Positions 1 to 5,518 of a stretch of DNA of 6,945 nucleotides are shown here, piece after piece. Every line of letters starts with the position of its first letter. The stretch's first letter is position 1. The notes under the pieces were generated by a model. The model saw only the letters and a list, made by a program, of their open reading frames with translations. It made no database searches and was not told where the DNA came from. The translations under genes and the position numbers were made by a program. Source of the DNA: CAYMDP01 sp964389375 (GTDB lineage: Bacteria; Bdellovibrionota; Bdellovibrionia; Bdellovibrionales; UBA1609); assembly GCA_964389375.1 (NCBI GenBank), contig CAYMDP010000078.1, positions 1 through 6,945 of the forward strand. Reading direction: 5' to 3'.

Positions 1-102
1 TGGCTGAAGGATGACCCCCTGCATATTCGCTTGTGCAAAGCTTGGTGCAAGCAGAAATAAAAACGAAGACAAACCAAGAAAAGCTATAAGATTTCGAAGC
101 AT
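1..102 (-). CDS. Exported protein, N-terminal fragment (continues past left edge)
   Basis: Only the first 34 codons are in the window; the frame is open to the left edge. The translation starts MLRNLIAFLGLSSFLFLL and continues to APSFAQA-N. It has a short basic N-region (Arg3), a hydrophobic core of about 14 residues, and a likely signal-peptidase I site after Ala25 (AQA|N) or Ala23. A G-rich ribosome-binding sequence (AGGGGG on the minus strand, 107-112) lies just upstream of the ATG and supports this start. The mature part visible is only about nine residues, so no family can be named. A secreted, periplasmic or outer-membrane protein is inferred from the signal peptide alone. Confidence 0.7.
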   Translation of the reverse strand, partial: MLRNLIAFLGLSSFLFLLAPSFAQANMQGVILQP

Positions 103-361
103 CCTGCCCCCTAGTTAATATGAAAGCGGAACTCGCTGACTTATTTAATATTAAACCTTTCGATGTGAAAAGAATATGGGAAGCTTGATTGAAGGACTTA
201 AATCTTGCGACCTAGATCCAGCGGATTGAACCTCTAAAAAACTAGACCAAACCTCTGATTGTAATGCCTTCCTGAATTTAGAGCTCGAAGCCAATAGACT
301 AGCAAGAACCAATGTGCAATATGACAAAAGGTCTGACAGAAGTCTCTGACGCGAAATCGTT
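103..361. other. Intergenic region upstream of the left-edge gene
   Basis: I see no convincing gene in these 259 bp. An overlapping minus-strand frame open from about 414 to 151 has an arginine/serine-rich translation unlike a real protein and is rejected. On the minus strand a TTTTCA...TATTAA pair (166-171 and 145-150, 15-bp spacer) is a weak possible promoter for the left-edge gene. A small hairpin (CAGA 337-340 with TCTG 345-348), followed on the minus strand by a short T run, could weakly terminate the gene ending at 362. TCTGAC is also directly repeated at 332-337 and 345-350. Confidence 0.3.
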
Positions 362-1375
362 TTAGTGCCGGGTCTCAGATGAACCCGGAGTCCAATCCGA
401 AAGAGCCAAACCACAAGTGATCACCTGATTTGACTTCAGAAGCTCCTCATGACGATCCGAGAGATGAAGCATCATTTCAGTATACAGCTTTCCGTAAGGG
501 ACTTCATTTTTTTGAAGCTCTTCTTGATAAGCTGCAACCCAGATTCCGTGGTACATCATATGCTGCCCTTCTGACAGACCTTTTAACAAAACTTGAAACT
601 GTCTCCACTCAACTGAGTCGGATTGATTTTGTCCAGCCTCGACTTCCGCAAGTTCATACTCGCGGCCCAAGGCCGTAAATATTTTCATTCCAATTTCAAA
701 CATCGCGTAAGATGAATAAAGCTCTTCAAGCAAACGGATTTTTGGATAGTTTTCTCTAAGAACCTGAAGTCCCCCATAATACTCTATCAACTGAATATGG
801 GCTTCTAATCTTAAAAGTCCGATCAGCCGCAGGAATTTTTGAAGCACTGGGAATTCCTTAAACTCTTTTGGAATTTTTAACCTCATATTTTCAGCATCAA
901 GGTACTCGAAATCCACCAAACGCATTGAACTTAATTCTTTTGAAAGTCCCGTCAAACTCATACTTGGCAGCACCGTTCCCAATGAGGCAACCCAATCAAT
1001 CTGGCTTGATTCTGCTTCCGAATAAATTTTGTCAAAGATTTGGAAGCGCTTGGCCGGAAGCGACTTAAACATCATATAAAATGTGCTGTCTAAAATGTGA
1101 GAGGCCACTTGCTCTGGCCAAATAAAATCATTTTGCCCTGACAAAACAAGTTGGCTAGCAACCGGAATCAAGAATTTAGGTAGAACCTCGGGGATATCCT
1201 CGGTTGCCTCATTCATATGCTGTTCAAGAGTCGCTTGGGAGAGGTGATTTCTGACCTTAAGATCTTTTTCGACCTTTCCGGGCCGCATAACCGCCTGACT
1301 TATTGGCGCAAAACCAAGGAATACAGAAAGAATAAGAATAAAGCTTTTTGAAAAAATCTTTTCGTTTTTAATCAT
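362..1375 (-). CDS. Exported helical protein of unknown function (337 aa)
   Basis: I do not recognise a family. The start is placed at the ATG at 1375 because it gives a clean signal peptide: basic N-region MIKNEKIFSK, core SFILILSVFLGF, and a likely cleavage site after Ala28 (SQA|V). A longer frame from an ATG at 1405 adds ten residues before the signal and has no ribosome-binding sequence; a GTG two codons upstream is also possible. The mature protein is rich in Leu, Glu and Lys and predicted by eye to be largely alpha-helical. It has no obvious repeats or catalytic motif. Its only clear cysteine is near the C-terminus, in ITCGLALSDW. A small inverted repeat overlaps the last codons. The gene diverges from the Aat-like gene, with about 260 bp between the two starts. 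A periplasmic or envelope-associated location is inferred. Confidence 0.75.
   Translation of the reverse strand: MIKNEKIFSKSFILILSVFLGFAPISQAVMRPGKVEKDLKVRNHLSQATLEQHMNEATEDIPEVLPKFLIPVASQLVLSGQNDFIWPEQVASHILDSTFYMMFKSLPAKRFQIFDKIYSEAESSQIDWVASLGTVLPSMSLTGLSKELSSMRLVDFEYLDAENMRLKIPKEFKEFPVLQKFLRLIGLLRLEAHIQLIEYYGGLQVLRENYPKIRLLEELYSSYAMFEIGMKIFTALGREYELAEVEAGQNQSDSVEWRQFQVLLKGLSEGQHMMYHGIWVAAYQEELQKNEVPYGKLYTEMMLHLSDRHEELLKSNQVITCGLALSDWTPGSSETRH
368..388. repeat. Perfect 6-bp inverted repeat at the 3' end of the 337-aa gene
   Basis: CCGGGT (368-373) and ACCCGG (383-388) are perfect inverted arms with a 9-nt loop, lying in the last codons of the minus-strand gene. On that strand the hairpin is followed by CACTAAAACG, without the U-run expected of an intrinsic terminator. 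It may affect RNA stability or termination, or be chance. Confidence 0.4.
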
Positions 1376-1445
1376 CTTCACTCTGCAATGCAGGCTTGGT
1401 GCCATGGCTAAGTCATAACAAAAAACTTAAGGACCAGATAAAATC

Positions 1446-1474
1446 AAGTTATTTCAATAGCTTATTTCACTCAA
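1446..1474 (-). promoter_or_regulatory. Candidate promoter for the 337-aa exported protein gene
   Basis: On the minus strand TTGAGT (1469-1474) and TAACTT (1446-1451) are separated by 17 bp, resembling sigma-70 -35 and -10 elements. The -35 overlaps a 10-bp perfect palindrome, TCAAATTTGA (1471-1480), which could be an operator or chance. The match is moderate. Confidence 0.3.
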
Positions 1475-1513
1475 ATTTGAAGGGGCTGTAAGCTTTCTGA
1501 AACTAATACAGAC

Positions 1514-1541
1514 TTGTTTACGGAAGAACACGATTTACAAT
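1514..1541 (+). promoter_or_regulatory. Candidate promoter for the Aat-like gene
   Basis: TTGTTT (1514-1519) and TACAAT (1536-1541) are separated by 16 bp. The -10 matches the sigma-70 consensus at five of six positions. Transcription would start near 1548, leaving a leader of about 87 nt before the ATG at 1635. This predicted start also lies upstream of the alternative TTG at 1581, so it does not decide between the two starts. Confidence 0.4.
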
Positions 1542-1634
1542 TTGGAATGGTCTTTATCTTGAACAGGCCTGGAATCCACTTTGCATACTATTTTTGCCTT
1601 TAAAAAAATTTTGACCGCGAAGCTTGGTAATAAA

Positions 1635-2414
1635 ATGATCCGCCGACCCACAGTTCTTCTTCTAACCTTAACTCTGTTCCATGCCCATAGCTTTGCAATT
1701 CAAGACAATCTTAAAAATTATAAGAAATGCGAAGGTCGCCTTACCGACACATCTGATTTTAGCGACTTCCTTAAAACTCCGGATGATGAAGACGAGGGCT
1801 TTGTCACTCAAAGCTACCCTTTAACAACCGAGTCCATAGTTGCGGCCTACCGATTAGGACTTTTCCCTTGGTCCGTGACTCCTGAAGGCAACGCAAAATG
1901 GTACTCTTTCGTGGAGCGCGGAATACTGAAGTTTTCTGAATTGGATATTCCGAAATCTGATCGCAACTATATTAAAAAAATGCAAAGCCAGCCCGGAAAC
2001 TACCGCGTGACTTTCAACCAAGCCTTCAAAGAAGTGATCCGCCAATGTGCAAGCGTCCCTCGGCAAGACGGAGGCACCTGGATCTCGGAACCTTTTGTTG
2101 AAGCCTGGATAGAACTTCATCAAAAAGGACTTGCCCATAGTGTCGAGGTTTGGAATGGGGATCAACTTGTCGCAGGAAATTACGGAACCTTGATCGGCGG
2201 AGTTTATTCTGGCGAAAGTATGTTTCACCTTGAAAGTAATGTGGCAAAACTGGCTTTCTACGCCTTAATTGAACATCTAAGATCTAAAGGGCATCTTTGG
2301 ATTGATACACAAATGGCAATTGGACTGACTGAAAAATGGGGCGCAAGGCTAGTGTCCCGCGAAGAATATCAAAGCCTCCTTCGCGAAACCCAAAAACTAA
2401 ATCTCTCGTTCTAA
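1635..2414 (+). CDS. aat: Leucyl/phenylalanyl-tRNA-protein transferase homologue with a signal peptide (259 aa)
   Basis: The canonical enzyme moves Leu or Phe from aminoacyl-tRNA to N-terminal Arg/Lys of proteins in the cytoplasm (bacterial N-end rule). Family landmarks seen, counted from the ATG at 1635: AYRLGLFPW (71-79), a KWYS segment (88-91) where E. coli has WWSP, YRVTFNQAF (123-131), GGTWIS (146-151) with the tRNA-end-binding Trp, HSVEVW (168-173), AGNYG (180-184), SGESMF (192-197) with the conserved Glu, and WIDTQ (222-226) holding the catalytic Asp and Gln. The chosen start gives MIRRPTVLLLTLTLF...HSFA|I, a convincing signal peptide; a TTG at 1581 would add 18 residues in front. Ribosome-binding sequences are weak for both. 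About 40 linker residues, acidic around 50-54, precede the catalytic core. After IDTQ the Asn and His usual in the family are Ile and Leu (MAIGLTEKWGA). The fold assignment is secure, but enzymatic activity and location are uncertain; this may be a repurposed, exported paralogue. Confidence 0.85.
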   Translation: MIRRPTVLLLTLTLFHAHSFAIQDNLKNYKKCEGRLTDTSDFSDFLKTPDDEDEGFVTQSYPLTTESIVAAYRLGLFPWSVTPEGNAKWYSFVERGILKFSELDIPKSDRNYIKKMQSQPGNYRVTFNQAFKEVIRQCASVPRQDGGTWISEPFVEAWIELHQKGLAHSVEVWNGDQLVAGNYGTLIGGVYSGESMFHLESNVAKLAFYALIEHLRSKGHLWIDTQMAIGLTEKWGARLVSREEYQSLLRETQKLNLSF

Positions 2415-2416
2415 GT

Positions 2417-2519
2417 GGCACGCCGATCCTTTCGGACAGGTAACCGATGGTCGATATCGGGCATCCTGCCCATAACAAATATCCGATATCTGCCATTCGA
2501 TACCGGATACCCGCGTACC
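2417..2519. repeat. Long imperfect palindrome filling a convergent intergenic region
   Basis: The core arms are 2439-2460 and 2483-2504, equal 22-nt arms around a 22-nt loop. Paired blocks from inside out are GATATCGG/CCGATATC (perfect 8 bp), ATGG/CCAT and GGTA/TACC, with short mismatches in register between them. Outside these, ATCC (2426-2429) pairs with GGAT (2505-2508), and ACGC plus GG (2417-2423) pairs with GCGT plus CC (2513-2519). The loop itself contains GGGCA-TCC-TGCCC (2459-2471). The structure occupies nearly all of the space between the stop of the Aat-like gene (2414) and the stop of the convergent lipoprotein gene (2521). It may act as a bidirectional terminator or 3'-end stabiliser, or be a palindromic mobile repeat of REP/MITE type. 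It lacks a T-run on either strand, so it is not a classical intrinsic terminator. Confidence 0.65.
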
Positions 2520-2520
2520 T

Positions 2521-2973
2521 CTACTCTACTTTGGACTTCTTTTTGCCCGAATCTGAGGCTAAACACTTATACGAAATCTGCCACTCCTTGACTGCGGTCG
2601 TTACTTCGGACCCGCTGACATCCTTGCCGCCGGCTTCTCCTGTTGTCAGTGGAATTCCAAAAAGTTTTCCAACTGTTTGCTCTGAAGACTGCCGATCTGT
2701 CTCACGCTGAGAGCGTTTGGTCTCTTGACCCACAACCACTTCACCTTCTTCGATGACTTTGTAATCCGAGGGGGAGCAATTCATCTTCATAGCTTCCACT
2801 GCCTTGTTGCGGTCTTCAGGGCGCTGGCTTAGTGGCAATCCCAAAACACCCTCTTGGCCTGGACGTAGTTTTACGTTTCTTGCTTGGCCCTGGTAAGGAA
2901 CCGTTTGGCAACCAATCGTCACCATCTGAAGTAGGATCAGAGAAAATCCTGCGATCAATACTTTTTTTTTCAT
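2521..2973 (-). CDS. Probable lipoprotein of unknown function (150 aa)
   Basis: The ATG at 2973 gives MKKKVLIAGFSLILLQ followed by MVTIGC, a basic N-region and hydrophobic core ending in Gly-Cys (Cys22). This fits signal peptidase II processing, although Thr at position -3 is unusual for a lipobox. A GAGGAG ribosome-binding sequence (2984-2989) lies 10 nt upstream; a TTG start at 2991 would sit on that sequence and is rejected. The mature protein has a ligand- or beta-domain-like stretch (NVKLRPGQEGVLGLPL, then NCSPSDYKVIEEGEVVVGQ), a low-complexity Ser/Gln/Arg/Glu-rich segment, and a C-terminal part ending in a Lys-rich tail. Its two later cysteines (in MNCS and YKCLA) could form a disulfide. 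I cannot name the family. It lies 52 bp downstream of the barrel gene on the same strand, so the two are probably co-transcribed and both act in the outer membrane. Confidence 0.75.
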   Translation of the reverse strand: MKKKVLIAGFSLILLQMVTIGCQTVPYQGQARNVKLRPGQEGVLGLPLSQRPEDRNKAVEAMKMNCSPSDYKVIEEGEVVVGQETKRSQRETDRQSSEQTVGKLFGIPLTTGEAGGKDVSGSEVTTAVKEWQISYKCLASDSGKKKSKVE

Positions 2974-2998
2974 TCTTAAAAATCTCCTCAATAGTTCA

Positions 2999-3018
2999 AT
3001 CTAATAAACGAATTAGAT
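2999..3018. repeat. Perfect 7-bp inverted repeat between barrel and lipoprotein genes
   Basis: ATCTAAT (2999-3005) and ATTAGAT (3012-3018) form a perfect inverted repeat with a 6-nt loop in the 52-bp gap between the two minus-strand genes. On the transcript it lies just after the barrel gene's stop and about 10 nt before the lipoprotein's ribosome-binding sequence. It is AT-rich and has no following U-run. It could be an RNA processing or stability element, or a regulator site. Confidence 0.4.
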
Positions 3019-3025
3019 ATTCTGC

Positions 3026-3562
3026 TTAGAAAAAGTAGCCCATGTTTGCGTAAAAACCCGTGCCTGATCCACCGACAACGGCGACATTTAAACCCGTCGC
3101 TGCGTAGTAACCACTTTGGCCAAGGTAATCGATGCCGAAGTTTCCTGAAGCGATGAAGGCTGATTTATTAAAACCCTGAACTTCAAAATCCCCGTCTCCC
3201 TCGATATTAAAATATCCAATGCGAGCTCCCAAAGAAGGTCTAAATGACCAATCGGTAAAAAGATAATCTGCGCCAGCTGTATAAGTAGTGGCTTTCGTTT
3301 TTTTCTCGTCAAACCCAGCTGCTGAAAATCCGATCGAAGTCGTCACTTCAATTTCACCGTAACCGATAACGGCTCTGATATTTTCTGTCGCATTGTAGGC
3401 CGCATTGATTCCCAATAATGAGGGATAGGGATTGCCAATCGCCACGTAAGTTCCCCATTTTTTTTCTGGTCCAGCTTTCGTGCTAACTGATCCCGTTGCG
3501 GCGGATGCTAGGCTTCCCATTAAAGCCAGTAATCCGATTGCGGATAGATATATTTTTTTCAT
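3026..3562 (-). CDS. Small outer-membrane beta-barrel protein (178 aa)
   Basis: The ATG at 3562 is preceded by a strong AGGAGG ribosome-binding sequence about 10 nt upstream. It begins a classic signal peptide, MKKIYLSAIGLLALMGSLAS then A|A, with cleavage after residue 21. A longer open frame from 3718 is rejected because it runs back over the divergent promoter region and has no signal at its start. The mature protein (157 residues) has alternating hydrophobic and polar strands rich in Gly, Tyr and Phe, such as NIRAVIGYGEIEVTTS, TTYTAGADYLF, RPSLGARIGYF and GYYAATGLNVAVVGG. It ends in FYANMGYFF; a terminal Phe is the usual Bam-complex recognition signal of outer-membrane proteins. The size fits an 8-stranded OmpX/OmpA-like or OmpW-like barrel, but I cannot assign one. 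It diverges from the TIGR02147 regulator, which may control it. I saw no clear -10/-35 on the minus strand. Confidence 0.8.
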   Translation of the reverse strand: MKKIYLSAIGLLALMGSLASAATGSVSTKAGPEKKWGTYVAIGNPYPSLLGINAAYNATENIRAVIGYGEIEVTTSIGFSAAGFDEKKTKATTYTAGADYLFTDWSFRPSLGARIGYFNIEGDGDFEVQGFNKSAFIASGNFGIDYLGQSGYYAATGLNVAVVGGSGTGFYANMGYFF

Positions 3563-3637
3563 AAAGGTGTTCCCTCCTGTTTGTAGTTGATTGCGAGCAG
3601 ACACTAACGACAAACACGGGGCTTGAGGAGCCTTAGG

Positions 3638-3664
3638 CCGAACAAAGCGTTCAGTAGTGTTCGG
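3638..3664. promoter_or_regulatory. Candidate operator: nested GAAC/GTTC inverted repeats
   Basis: CCGAACA (3638-3644) and TGTTCGG (3658-3664) are perfect 7-bp inverted arms with a 13-bp spacer. Nested inside, GAAC (3640-3643) also pairs with GTTC (3649-3652), and the GTTC half-site recurs at 3659-3662. The site lies between the divergent barrel and regulator genes, just upstream of the regulator's candidate -35. This is a natural place for a dimeric regulator, possibly the adjacent TIGR02147 protein, to bind. Function is inferred from position and symmetry. Confidence 0.45.
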
Positions 3665-3670
3665 TGGGGC

Positions 3671-3699
3671 TTGCGTTGCGTCAACGCCTTGGGTATAAG
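3671..3699 (+). promoter_or_regulatory. Candidate promoter for the TIGR02147 regulator, with hairpin in the spacer
   Basis: TTGCGT (3671-3676) and TATAAG (3694-3699) are separated by 17 bp. The -10 is good and the -35 weak. Transcription would start about 7 nt after the -10, almost on the ATG at 3706, which would make the mRNA leaderless; the AAGG at 3697-3700 would then not act as a ribosome-binding site. A perfect 6-bp inverted repeat with a 3-nt loop, GCGTTG-CGT-CAACGC (3673-3687), lies across the -35 and spacer. It could be an operator. If transcription instead starts further upstream, it could be an RNA hairpin in the leader. Confidence 0.35.
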
Positions 3700-3705
3700 G
3701 CCCGG

Positions 3706-4563
3706 ATGACAACTTCATTTCTTCCCAAAGACCCTAAGGCCTACCTACGAGAGGAACTCGCCCTTAGAAAGGCCCGTAGACCCCACTATTCTTTGAGGGC
3801 TTTTGCACGAGACCTCGAGATGAGTCCCTCGTCTTTAAGTGAATTCTTAGGTGGACGCCAGGGGATGTCCCGCGAAAGAGCCATTTGGATCGGCAAAAAA
3901 ATTCAACTCTCTGACCAACAAATCGAACACTTTTGTGACCTCATTGAAGCCGAGTTCGGACGCTCAGAGCCCGAAAAACAAGCCGCCCAATTGCGAATCA
4001 CCAAACGGTCCATTGATGACGACTCAAGGTTAAAGGTGGATCAGTTTCGGCTGATTGCAGACTGGTATCACTTTCCGATCCTTGAGTTATTGACGCTTGC
4101 AGAACGGAACATCTCGTTAAACGAAGTGGCCGAACTGCTGGATCTTGAGCTTGAAACCGTGGATCTGGCCGTTGAGCGCATGGAATCTTTAGGCTTGTTA
4201 CAAAAAGTCAATGATCCTGCCTCAGGACGTATTCGATTTAAGACCTCTGAAAATCAAACCTTAACTGGCGATGAAGGCAATCAAAGGGCGATTCGTCATT
4301 GCCACCAGGGATTTTTCGAAATGCACTCGCGTGCGCTTGAAGATAAATCCATTCAAGAGCGAGAAAGCCTTTCTTTTACCTTGGCCCTCGCACAAGAAGA
4401 TTGGCCGGCCTTAAAAGCCGAACTTCAAAGGGCCGTCGTCGAAGTCCTTTCTAAATTTGCCAACTCTGAAAAACCAAAAGACCAAGTCATTTGCTGCTCG
4501 ACCCAAGCCATCACTCTTGTTCCCCATGAAAATCAAGAAAATTTGAGGAGCCTAAAGCTATGA
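3706..4563 (+). CDS. TIGR02147/DUF4423-family transcriptional regulator (285 aa)
   Basis: Residues about 1-85 follow the family's N-terminal pattern: DPKAYLREELALRKA, then a helix-turn-helix-like stretch YSLRAFARDLEMSPSSLSEF (28-47) and LGGRQGMSRERAIWIGKKI. Next comes the family hallmark VDQFRLIADWYHFPILELL (111-129). A winged-helix-like segment follows (ISLNEVAELLDLELETVDLA, then MESLGLLQ), and a C-terminal domain with the usual pattern around residues 195-275 (HQGFFEMHSRAL, RESLSFTLAL and a final TLVPHE). The length of about 285 fits the family. The ATG at 3706 is preferred: AAGG lies 5 nt upstream, whereas an in-frame GTG at 3664 lies inside the inverted-repeat region. The protein has no signal peptide and is expected to be a cytoplasmic DNA-binding regulator. 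Its stop overlaps the next gene's start (ATGA), and it diverges from the barrel gene, a likely target. No member's exact target is deduced from sequence here. Confidence 0.85.
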   Translation: MTTSFLPKDPKAYLREELALRKARRPHYSLRAFARDLEMSPSSLSEFLGGRQGMSRERAIWIGKKIQLSDQQIEHFCDLIEAEFGRSEPEKQAAQLRITKRSIDDDSRLKVDQFRLIADWYHFPILELLTLAERNISLNEVAELLDLELETVDLAVERMESLGLLQKVNDPASGRIRFKTSENQTLTGDEGNQRAIRHCHQGFFEMHSRALEDKSIQERESLSFTLALAQEDWPALKAELQRAVVEVLSKFANSEKPKDQVICCSTQAITLVPHENQENLRSLKL

Positions 4564-5477
4564 AGTTAAACAAACCCCTATTCCCTCGATGGGCTCTCAG
4601 TGTTCTTTTGTTATTCACATCCGCGCTGCCACAGTCCGAGGCTGGGATCCGTGGCGTATTAAATGGCGGCGGTTATGCAGAAATGTTGGCCTTAACAAAC
4701 TTGCAACAACTTCCAAATGTTTTGCGCCCCTTTTTAGTTGCCCCTCTTTCAGAACAAATCTCTGCGGGAGAAAAAGAAATCGTCGAATTAATTTTACGTC
4801 TGGACCGAGAGTCTGTGATTCAAAAGATCAAACTTGAGTTTTTTACTCAATCAAATAGCACCGACCGCATCCGGCACTCAGAAAGTGATCCCTTTTTGAT
4901 CGGATTGGCTCACGAGGCACTTTATCAGCCATCAGGGGAACCCTTAGCTTATGCCGAGATCTCGGCGATCATCTTTGAAGCCCTGATTTCGTGGCCCTAC
5001 TTAAGACCGCGACTGGCTGAATTAAATCTTGGCTTCTTAGATATTCTTAGACTCACAGAGCGACTGGGCCAATACGCAAGTCCTTCGATTGAAAGCCTCA
5101 GTATTTATCCCGGAGAGGTAAAATCCCATCTGATCCACCTCAAAACATCCAGTCAAAAGACTTCACCCCTATTATTGATCGAGCTTCATGATCAGACCCT
5201 AAATCTGAACTTAAAAATTGAGCAACATATGGACTGTCATGGATTTGAACTGATCCAGGTTACTGGGCTGTTTTTTGAATCCCCCTACCTGTCAGGGAAA
5301 CTGCGCTGGACCTGCGAAAATAAAGTGATGGAAGGACGACTTGCGGTAGGCTTTGAAAGAGACACCTCCGGCAATAAGCCTAAGACATCGCTAGTGAGCC
5401 TAAATATATCTGGTGTTCGCCAAATTGAAGGCAACCTGAGGGACTTAGGTCTTTGTGAGTTGGAATTAAAAAAGTAG
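4560..5477 (+). CDS. Exported protein of unknown function, coupled to the regulator (305 aa)
   Basis: The ATG shares the sequence ATGA with the regulator's TGA stop, a 4-bp overlap typical of translational coupling. A GAGGAG ribosome-binding sequence (4545-4550) is 9 nt upstream. The signal peptide runs MKLNKPLFPRWALSVLLLF to PQSEA|G, with cleavage after Ala28. The mature protein starts IRGVLNGGGYAEM. Residues about 45-175 appear helical (QQLPNVLRPFLVAPLSEQI; FLDILRLTERLGQY). Residues about 190-305 appear beta-rich and carry three cysteines (in HMDCHG, RWTCEN and GLCELE) that could form disulfides. The gene ends with two in-frame stops, TAG TGA. I do not recognise the family. The coupling suggests that this periplasmic or envelope protein works with, or is dosed together with, the regulator. 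Confidence 0.8.
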   Translation: MKLNKPLFPRWALSVLLLFTSALPQSEAGIRGVLNGGGYAEMLALTNLQQLPNVLRPFLVAPLSEQISAGEKEIVELILRLDRESVIQKIKLEFFTQSNSTDRIRHSESDPFLIGLAHEALYQPSGEPLAYAEISAIIFEALISWPYLRPRLAELNLGFLDILRLTERLGQYASPSIESLSIYPGEVKSHLIHLKTSSQKTSPLLLIELHDQTLNLNLKIEQHMDCHGFELIQVTGLFFESPYLSGKLRWTCENKVMEGRLAVGFERDTSGNKPKTSLVSLNISGVRQIEGNLRDLGLCELELKK

Positions 5478-5500
5478 TGACGAGTTTTAGTTCGCCCCAG

Positions 5501-5514
5501 GGCTTGTAGCAGCC
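5501..5514. terminator. Weak hairpin in a convergent 41-bp junction
   Basis: GGCT (5501-5504) pairs with AGCC (5511-5514) across a 6-nt loop between the stop of the 305-aa gene (5477) and the convergent stop of the surface protein gene (5519). There is no U-run directly after it on either strand; a minus-strand T run (5468-5473) lies too far away. It is the only structure I see that could help termination here, and the evidence is weak. Confidence 0.2.
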
Positions 5515-5518
5515 ATAG

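Noticed and set aside
223..234. tRNA T-loop-like sequence GGTTCAATCC on the minus strand
   Set aside because: The flanking bases do not form the 5-bp T-stem, and no acceptor, D or anticodon arms are present.
151..414. Minus-strand open frame of 87 codons with a GTG start, overlapping the end of the 337-aa gene
   Set aside because: Its translation is Arg/Ser-rich and low in protein-like character, the start lies inside another gene, and there is no ribosome-binding sequence. It also does not read as a frameshifted continuation of the 337-aa protein.
430..1068. Plus-strand open frames at 430-678 and 868-1068
   Set aside because: They are antisense to the 337-aa exported protein gene and have no protein-like features or ribosome-binding sites.
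1581..1634. TTG start adding 18 residues to the Aat-like protein
   Set aside because: It would bury the signal peptide behind an extra N-terminus. The ATG at 1635 gives a standard signal peptide, although neither start has a strong ribosome-binding site, so this stays open.
1854..2247. Two minus-strand open frames across the Aat-like gene
   Set aside because: They are antisense shadows of a gene with clear family motifs on the plus strand.
2284..2710. Open frames on both strands over the palindrome, starting MADIG and MVDIG
   Set aside because: The similar starts are a by-product of the palindrome's symmetry; the frames run into real genes on the opposite strand and have no ribosome-binding sequences.
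3563..3718. 52-residue N-terminal extension of the barrel protein
   Set aside because: It covers the divergent promoter region and overlaps the regulator's start; the internal ATG at 3562 has a strong ribosome-binding site and a signal peptide.
5478..5518. Strong intrinsic terminator between the convergent genes
   Set aside because: Only a 4-bp stem is present and no U-run follows it in the right place.
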